A DNA stretch of 64,000 nucleotides, from assembly GCF_006334915.2 (NCBI RefSeq), contig NZ_VDMA02000010.1:186001-250000 (forward strand). The letters are read 5' to 3'. The notes beneath the pieces were generated by a model. It was not told the origin of the DNA and made no database searches. It worked only from the letters and a program-made list of their open reading frames with translations. This DNA is from Microbispora catharanthi. Lineage in GTDB: Bacteria; Actinomycetota; Actinomycetes; Streptosporangiales; Streptosporangiaceae. A program made the translations under genes and the position numbers. Shown in pieces: positions 58,886 through 64,000 of this stretch. How positions within the stretch are numbered: the stretch's first letter is position 1; the number at the start of each line of letters is the position of its first letter.

Positions 58886-59566
58886 ATGAGACACAAGACG
58901 ATGGCCGTCGCGGGGGCCGTCCTGGGAATGAGCCTCGTCGTGACGGCATGCGACGTGCGGATCGGCTTCGGCGGGCAGCAGGCCGTGGAGTCCTACGACG
59001 TGACGGACAAGGTGACCGTCCTCGACGCCCGCACCGATTCCGGCGACGTCGTGGTGAACGAGAGCGACAGGTCCGGCGTCCACGTCACCGAGACCCTGCA
59101 CTGGCGCGGAGACAAACCCGCGAACGGCCATTCCGTCGACGGGGACACGCTCACGCTGGCGTACAAGTGCGGCAGCTGCTCGGTGGACTACAAGGTGGAG
59201 GTGCCGCGCGGTCTCACCGTCAAGATCCACACCGGATCGGGAGACGTCACGCTGCGCGATCTGACCGGCCAGGTGAACGCCTCCACCGGCTCGGGCGACG
59301 TCGACGCGCGGGGGCTCGCCGCCAAGCAGGTCAACACCCGCACGGGCTCGGGGGACATCGCCCTCAGGTTCTCGGCCGTTCCCACGGACGTGCAGGCCGT
59401 GACCGGGTCGGGCGACGGCCGGGTCTGGGTGCCGGACGGCGCCTACAACGTCAACGCGTCGACAGGGAGCGGCGACCGCAAGGTCGAGGTGGCGCACGAC
59501 GCCTCGGCGCCGCACACGATCACGATCAGGACCGGATCGGGCGACGCCGAGGTGCACAAGCTGTGA
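58886..59566 (+). CDS. DUF4097-type beta-repeat lipoprotein
   Basis: 226-aa lipoprotein. Signal MRHKTMAVAGAVLGMSLVVTAC (lipobox VTAC). The mature part is a right-handed beta-strand ladder with the recurring motif TGSGD (HTGSGDVTLRDL, STGSGDVDARGL, RTGSGDIALRF, TGSGDGRVWV, STGSGDRKVEV, RTGSGDAEVHKL), about one per 22 residues, as in DUF4097/adhesin-like proteins. One CGSC motif near residue 92. The repeats may bind calcium or form a stacked solenoid. Function unknown. Divergent from aceB. Confidence 0.88.
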   Translation: MRHKTMAVAGAVLGMSLVVTACDVRIGFGGQQAVESYDVTDKVTVLDARTDSGDVVVNESDRSGVHVTETLHWRGDKPANGHSVDGDTLTLAYKCGSCSVDYKVEVPRGLTVKIHTGSGDVTLRDLTGQVNASTGSGDVDARGLAAKQVNTRTGSGDIALRFSAVPTDVQAVTGSGDGRVWVPDGAYNVNASTGSGDRKVEVAHDASAPHTITIRTGSGDAEVHKL

Positions 59567-59572
59567 TCGCCG

Positions 59573-60925
59573 TCAGGCGAGCACCGGCTGGTTGGCGCGG
59601 AAGACGCCGTCGGGGTCGCGGCGGCGCTTGATCTCACGCAGCCGGGCCAGCGTGTCCGCGTCGAACGCGGAGGCGGCCTTCTCGGCGCCGTTCAGGTAGG
59701 TGAACGGCTTGCGGCCGGTCGTGTGCGGCGCCATCGCCCGCGCGATCTCCGCCTGCCGAGCGGTGACCGCCTGCCCGCCCTCGGGCGACATGACCGGCCC
59801 GATCATGTTCAGCAGGTACGGCTCGGCGATGTGCCCGCACGCCCCGCCGCCGTCGGCGGGCCCGCTCAGCGCGCCGCCCAGGTGGCGCACCTGCACCGTG
59901 GCCAGGGGGGCGACGTCGCCCACGGCCGCGAGCAGATCGTCCGCCACGGCGTCGCCGAGCCCGGTCAGCAGTTCGCCGCGGCCCGCGCCGGGCACCGGCT
60001 GCGTCGGCTCGGCGCAGATGCCGCCCAGGGCGTCCAGGGGCATCGCCGCACGGCTGTCGCTCAGCACGCCGGGGATGTCCTCGAACCGCCGGAGCAGGTC
60101 GCGCCCCTCCTCCTCGCCGCCCAGGAACGTCGAGTCCACGGCGACCGCGGCGAGTCCGCGCAGCGGCTCGGGCACCTGGGGCACCGGCGGGAACTTCACC
60201 ATCGCGAACCAGACGGTCAGCTCCGCGGGCGCCGCCGCGGTCACCTCCCGGTAGGCGGCGAGCACCTCGGGCGCCCGCTCGGCGGGCCACAGCATGCGCC
60301 CGCCGTACAGCAGCGGCGCCGGGTGCAGGTCCAGCTCCATCGCCGTCACCAGCGCGAAGTCGCCTCCGCCGCCGCGCAGCGCCCAGAACAGGTCGGGGTC
60401 GGAATCGGCCGTGACGCGGGCCTGCGTGCCGTCGGCGCCGACCACCTCGAACGCACGTACGGCATCGGCCGCCCAGCCGTGCCTGCGGGCGAACCACCCG
60501 AGTCCGCCACCGAGGGTGTAGCCGGTGACGCTGACGACGGGAGAGCTGCCGGGCAGGCCGGTCAGCCCGTGCTTGCCGGTCGCGGTCAGCAACTCGCCCC
60601 ACTGCACGCCGGCCTCGACGCGGGCGGTCCGCCGCTCCGGCAGGACCTCCATGCCGCGCAACCGTCCGGTGCGCAGCAGGATCGTCCCGTCGAGGCGGGT
60701 GGTGGCGCCGTGCCCGCTCGGCTGCACCGCGACGGCGAGGCCGGCCAGCCTCGCGCAGCGGACCACGGCGGCGGCGTCGGCCGCGTCCTCGACCTCCACG
60801 ACCGCGGCCACCCGCTGGTCGACCGCCCGGTTCCACGGCAGCCGCGCGGCCTCGAATCCGTCGTCGCCGGGGACGAGGACCTGCCCGCGTACCATACGGC
60901 GAAGGTCGGTTCCCAGGGTTGTCAC
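59573..60925 (-). CDS. FAD-linked oxidase, berberine-bridge-enzyme type
   Basis: 450-aa oxidase. FAD domain with VAVQPSGHGATTRLDGTILL (His of GHG is the likely covalent flavin anchor), VEAGVQWGELLTATGKHGLTGLPGSSPVVSVTGYTLGGG and FWALRGGGGDFALVTAMEL. The BBE domain ends AFDADTLARLREIKRRRDPDGVFRAN. The Cys of bicovalent members (CxxV/I/L motif) is not evident: the segment reads YTLGGGLGWFARRHG, suggesting single attachment. GTG 60925 has SD AGGAGGAG. It is divergent from the SARP gene and shares its promoter region, so it is a likely regulatory target. Confidence 0.92.
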   Translation of the reverse strand: MTTLGTDLRRMVRGQVLVPGDDGFEAARLPWNRAVDQRVAAVVEVEDAADAAAVVRCARLAGLAVAVQPSGHGATTRLDGTILLRTGRLRGMEVLPERRTARVEAGVQWGELLTATGKHGLTGLPGSSPVVSVTGYTLGGGLGWFARRHGWAADAVRAFEVVGADGTQARVTADSDPDLFWALRGGGGDFALVTAMELDLHPAPLLYGGRMLWPAERAPEVLAAYREVTAAAPAELTVWFAMVKFPPVPQVPEPLRGLAAVAVDSTFLGGEEEGRDLLRRFEDIPGVLSDSRAAMPLDALGGICAEPTQPVPGAGRGELLTGLGDAVADDLLAAVGDVAPLATVQVRHLGGALSGPADGGGACGHIAEPYLLNMIGPVMSPEGGQAVTARQAEIARAMAPHTTGRKPFTYLNGAEKAASAFDADTLARLREIKRRRDPDGVFRANQPVLA

Positions 60926-61005
60926 GCTCTCCTCCTGCTGCGTCCGGCGGCGCCTGTCGGCCCCGCTCGTGATCAACCCTGCTACATCCCGTTTGCCGAT
61001 GATTA

Positions 61006-61045
61006 GGAATCGGCTCGGAATCGTCTGGTTCTACGGTAGGAATCC
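61006..61045 (+). promoter_or_regulatory. SARP-type direct heptamer repeats, 11-bp phased
   Basis: GGAATCG at 61006 and 61017 and GGAATCC at 61039, that is steps of 11 and 22 bp on one face of the helix. Eight bases after the last repeat comes GTACAT/TACATG (61054-61060), a possible -10. SARP activators bind heptamers with exactly this 11-bp period, the last one 8 bp from the -10. Confidence 0.7.
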
Positions 61046-61077
61046 GATTTCCGGTACATGTCTCGTGATGGGGAGCG

Positions 61078-64000
61078 ATGGACTTTCGCCTGTTCGGGCC
61101 GATCGAGGTCACCGACGCCGACGGCCGGGCCGTCGACCTCGGCACGCCCAAGCAGCGGGCCGTGCTGGCCGTGCTCGCGCTGGAGCCGGGCCGCGTGGTC
61201 TCCCTCGACCGTCTCATCGACGAGCTGTGGTCGGGCGAGGCGCCGTCGAGCGCGACCGGGACCCTGCAGGCGTACGTCTTCCAGCTCCGCCGGGCGCTCG
61301 AACCCGGCCGGCCGCCGCGCACGCCGCCGAAGGTGCTGGTCACCCGCGAGCCCGGCTACCTGCTGGCGGTGGCGCCCGGCCAGGTGGACCTGGTCCGCTT
61401 CACCGCGCTGGCCGAGGACGGCGGGCGCGCGCTCGCCCGGGGCGAGCACGCCGCCGCGGCCGAGTCGCTGCGCGGCGCGCTGGAGACGTGGCGGGGCGAG
61501 CCGCTCGCCGAGTTCACCGCGTACGAGTTCGCCCAGCCGGTCGTCGCACGGCTGACCGAGCTGCGCGCCACGGCCACCGAGAACTGGTTCGAGGCCCGGC
61601 TGGCGCTCGGCGACGCGGGATCGTGCGTGCCCGACCTCGAACGCCTGGTGGAGGACCATCCCTACCGGGAGCGGCTGTGGAGCCTGCTCGTGCTCGCCCT
61701 CTACCGGTCGGGACGGCAGGCCGACGCCCTCGCCGCGCTGCGCAGGGTCAGGGCGCTGCTCGCCGGGGAACTGGGCCTGGAGCCCGGCCCCGAGCTGCGG
61801 CGGCTCGAGCAGGCCGTCTTCGACCAGTCGCCGGACCTCGGCGGCCCCGGGCCGGTCCCGCTCGCCCCCGCCGCCGCGCCGGTGACGGCCGTCCCGCCCG
61901 GGACCGCGCCGCGACCGGTCGTCCACGACGGGCTCGTCGCCCGGCGCGAGCAGCTCGGACGCGTGGCCGCCCGCCTGGCCGAGGCCCGCCGAGGCCGGGG
62001 CGGCGTGCTGCTGGTCGCCGGGGAGGCGGGCATCGGCAAGACCCGCCTCGCGGAGGCTGCGGCCGACGAGGCGGCCGCCCTGGGGATGGCGGTCGCCTGG
62101 GGTCGCTGCGCCGAGGACACCGGCGCCCCCGCCTTCTGGCCCTGGCTGCGGGTGCTGCGCGACCTCGGCCCCGACGCGGCGGACGCGCTGGCCGCCCTGT
62201 CCGGGGGCTCGCAGGGACGGGCACCGGGCGGCGACCCGGGCGCCGCGCTGTTCGAGCTGCACGAGCGGGTGACCGCAGCCCTTCGGGCGGCGGGGCCGTC
62301 GCTCGTCGTCCTCGACGACCTGCACTGGGCAGACGCGTCGTCCCTGCGCCTGCTCGCGTTCGCGGCCGGGGAGCTGCACCGGTCGCCGGTTCTGGTGCTG
62401 GCGACGATTCGCCCTGAGCCGGGCGGCGACCCCGAGCAACTGCGCGACACGCTAGCCGCGCTCGCCCGCGAACGCGGCGCGGAGCGCCTCACGCTGCCGC
62501 CGTTCACCCGGGAGGAGGTGGCCGCCTACCTGGCCGGGCGCGACCTGCCGGACACGCGGCTCGCCGCGCTGCTGCACGAGCGCACCGGGGGCAATCCCTT
62601 CTATATGGGCGAGCTGATCCGGCTGCTGGGCAGCGAGCGCCGGCTCGACGCCGCCTCGGTCGGCGTGCCCGACGGGGTGCGCGAGGTCATCGGGCGCCGC
62701 GTCGCGCGGCTGCCGGAGGAGACCCGCGCGCTGCTGGAGGCGGCCGCCGTACTCGGCCGCGAGGTGAGCCTCGACGCGCTGGAGGCGGCCTGCGGCGTGG
62801 GCGCGGAGGAGGCGATGCTGCGGCTCGAACCGGCCGTGGCGACGGGGCTGCTCGTCGAGGCGCCCGGCTTCGACTACCGGTTCTCGCACGCCCTCGTCCG
62901 CGACGCCCTCTACGCCGGTCTCGGCCGGGTGCGCGCGGCGCGGCTGCACCTGCGCACAGGGGAGGCGCTGGAGACGCTTCCGGGGATCGAGACGTCCGTG
63001 CTCGCCCACCACTTCGTGGCGGCCGCCCGGGCGGGCGGCGCAGCCAAGGCCGTGGAGTACGCCGTCCTGGCCGCCCGGCAGGCCGCCGCCGGCTGCGCGT
63101 ACGACGAGGCGGTGGAGTGGTGGGGCAGGGCACTCGCCGCCCTCGGCCCGGCGGACCCCGCCCGGCGGTGCGCGCTGCTGGTTCGCCGCGGCGAGGCGCT
63201 GCGCGCCGTCGGCGACGTCGCCGGGGCGAGGTCGGCCCTGCAGGAGGCGATCGGCCTCTCCGCCGGGATCGGCGAACGCGCGACGCTGATCGAGGCCGCC
63301 ACCGTGTTCGGCGGCATGTCCGTGTGGAACTGGCCCCACTACGGCGTCGTGGACGACGAGTCGGTCGCCCTGCTGGAGGGCCTGCTGAAGGAGCCGCTCG
63401 GCGACGCGGAGCGGGCCACCCTGCTGGGCACCCTGGGCCTGGAGCTGTACTACTCGCCGCGCAGGGCCGAGGGGGAGCGGCTCGCGGCCGAGGGAGTGCG
63501 GCTGGCCCGCCGCACCGGCGACCCCCGCCTGCTGGCCCGCTCGCTCAACAACTACGCGGTGGCGGCCTGGGTCTGCGAGCGGGAGGACGAGCGCCGCCGG
63601 GCGGTCGAGGAGATGCTCGCCCTTCCCCTGGACGCGCCGGCGGAGGCCGTCGCCCGCGTCTTCCGCATGGCGCACCTGCTGAGGGCGGGCGAGCTCGCGG
63701 AGTGGGACCGCGACCTGGCGCGCTGCGCGCGGCTGGTGGACGAGATCAGGCGTCCCGAGTTGACGGGGATGTCGCGGATCGCCGAGGCCGCCGGCCGGAC
63801 GATGCGCGGCGACTGGGCGGAGGCCGAACGCCTCGCCGAGGAGTTCACCGCGCTGATCGCGGGGTTCAGCATGTGGGGCCTCGACTACCCCGGCCTGATC
63901 ACCCTCTACACCTGCCGCCGCGGGCAGGGCCGGGTGGACGAGATCGCCGACCGGCTCGTGTCCCGGGCGCACGACTCCGACATGGTGCCGCTGCGCCCGG
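61078..64000 (+). CDS. SARP-family regulator with AAA/NACHT-type ATPase (AfsR/large LuxR-like), 3' end outside window
   Basis: 974 codons are present, still open at the right end. Residues 1-95 are the OmpR-type winged helix (MDFRLFGPIEVTDADG, GTPKQRAVLAVLALEPG, LQAYVFQLRRAL). The bacterial transcriptional activator domain (BTAD) spans 100-250 (RYR-like PYRERLWSLLVLALYRSGRQADALAAL). An AAA ATPase follows: Walker A VAGEAGIGKTRLAE near 320, Walker B LVVLDDLHWADASS near 415, FTREEVAAYLAG. Beyond residue 600 are TPR-like helices. ATG 61078 has SD GGGGAG. Such proteins activate secondary-metabolite or developmental genes; the only adjacent candidate is the divergent oxidase. Confidence 0.92.
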   Translation, partial: MDFRLFGPIEVTDADGRAVDLGTPKQRAVLAVLALEPGRVVSLDRLIDELWSGEAPSSATGTLQAYVFQLRRALEPGRPPRTPPKVLVTREPGYLLAVAPGQVDLVRFTALAEDGGRALARGEHAAAAESLRGALETWRGEPLAEFTAYEFAQPVVARLTELRATATENWFEARLALGDAGSCVPDLERLVEDHPYRERLWSLLVLALYRSGRQADALAALRRVRALLAGELGLEPGPELRRLEQAVFDQSPDLGGPGPVPLAPAAAPVTAVPPGTAPRPVVHDGLVARREQLGRVAARLAEARRGRGGVLLVAGEAGIGKTRLAEAAADEAAALGMAVAWGRCAEDTGAPAFWPWLRVLRDLGPDAADALAALSGGSQGRAPGGDPGAALFELHERVTAALRAAGPSLVVLDDLHWADASSLRLLAFAAGELHRSPVLVLATIRPEPGGDPEQLRDTLAALARERGAERLTLPPFTREEVAAYLAGRDLPDTRLAALLHERTGGNPFYMGELIRLLGSERRLDAASVGVPDGVREVIGRRVARLPEETRALLEAAAVLGREVSLDALEAACGVGAEEAMLRLEPAVATGLLVEAPGFDYRFSHALVRDALYAGLGRVRAARLHLRTGEALETLPGIETSVLAHHFVAAARAGGAAKAVEYAVLAARQAAAGCAYDEAVEWWGRALAALGPADPARRCALLVRRGEALRAVGDVAGARSALQEAIGLSAGIGERATLIEAATVFGGMSVWNWPHYGVVDDESVALLEGLLKEPLGDAERATLLGTLGLELYYSPRRAEGERLAAEGVRLARRTGDPRLLARSLNNYAVAAWVCEREDERRRAVEEMLALPLDAPAEAVARVFRMAHLLRAGELAEWDRDLARCARLVDEIRRPELTGMSRIAEAAGRTMRGDWAEAERLAEEFTALIAGFSMWGLDYPGLITLYTCRRGQGRVDEIADRLVSRAHDSDMVPLRP

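Noticed and set aside
1..64000. tRNA genes, rRNA genes, insertion sequences, integrases, CRISPR arrays
   Set aside because: None seen on either strand: no transposase or integrase motifs, no regularly spaced CRISPR repeats, no cloverleaf with CCA context.

Overview
This 64 kb window is GC-rich actinobacterial chromosome: long ORFs with G/C in third positions, GTG/TTG starts, many leaderless genes (TANNNT -10 boxes 6-9 nt before the start codon) and ATGA/TGATG gene overlaps. Gene order around recA-recX-rny-gluABCD-miaB-miaA-dapF resembles, from memory, the conserved block of Streptomyces and relatives; gene content and the PafBC-type promoters would fit a Streptosporangiales-like genome, but genus cannot be fixed from this sequence. 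I see no tRNA, rRNA, insertion sequence, phage gene or CRISPR array.

Layout. 1-3.5 kb: N-terminal three quarters of the helicase Lhr. 3.6-7.7 kb: small genes (44-aa ORF, VOC protein, DUF3046) and an operon of membrane protein, winged-helix regulator and ABC-2 exporter. 7.7-12.0 kb: recA under two DNA-damage promoters, recX, rny. 12.3-18.4 kb: glutamate-type ABC transporter (gluABCD) with a second binding protein and an S9 oligopeptidase. 18.6-23.7 kb: membrane protein, NarL-type two-component pair, orphan histidine kinase. 23.9-30.5 kb: tRNA-maturation and repair genes (miaB, rnz, miaA, ogt), an extradiol-dioxygenase-like gene and dapF. 30.6-34.5 kb: SCO6745-like protein, 758-aa protein of unknown function, SDR oxidoreductase. 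34.5-40.3 kb: osmoprotectant ABC transporter with a fused double permease and two tandem binding proteins. 40.4-42.7 kb: lipoprotein HNH nuclease and a membrane protein. 42.8-47.2 kb: SWIM zinc-finger / DUF6493-like pair. 47.3-49.1 kb: ECF sigma factor and membrane partner. 49.1-52.3 kb: FHA-flavoprotein fusion, unknown protein, DUF2277. 52.3-58.7 kb: one operon aceB-glcD-glcE-glcF-iclR converting glycolate to malate. 58.9-64 kb: DUF4097 lipoprotein, berberine-bridge-type oxidase, and a SARP/AAA regulator running off the right end.

The strongest new signal is regulatory. The same RecA-NDp (PafBC-type) promoter, TGTCGGTG-N8 followed by a -10 hexamer, precedes recA, lhr and, with the best match of all, the SWIM/DUF6493 operon. 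It predicts that this uncharacterised pair is a DNA-damage-induced system. Other highlights are an FHA domain fused to a flavin monooxygenase-like protein, three 11-bp-phased heptamers in front of the SARP gene, a structured leader before the betaine transporter, and 18-bp tandem repeats that contain the stop codon of the orphan kinase.
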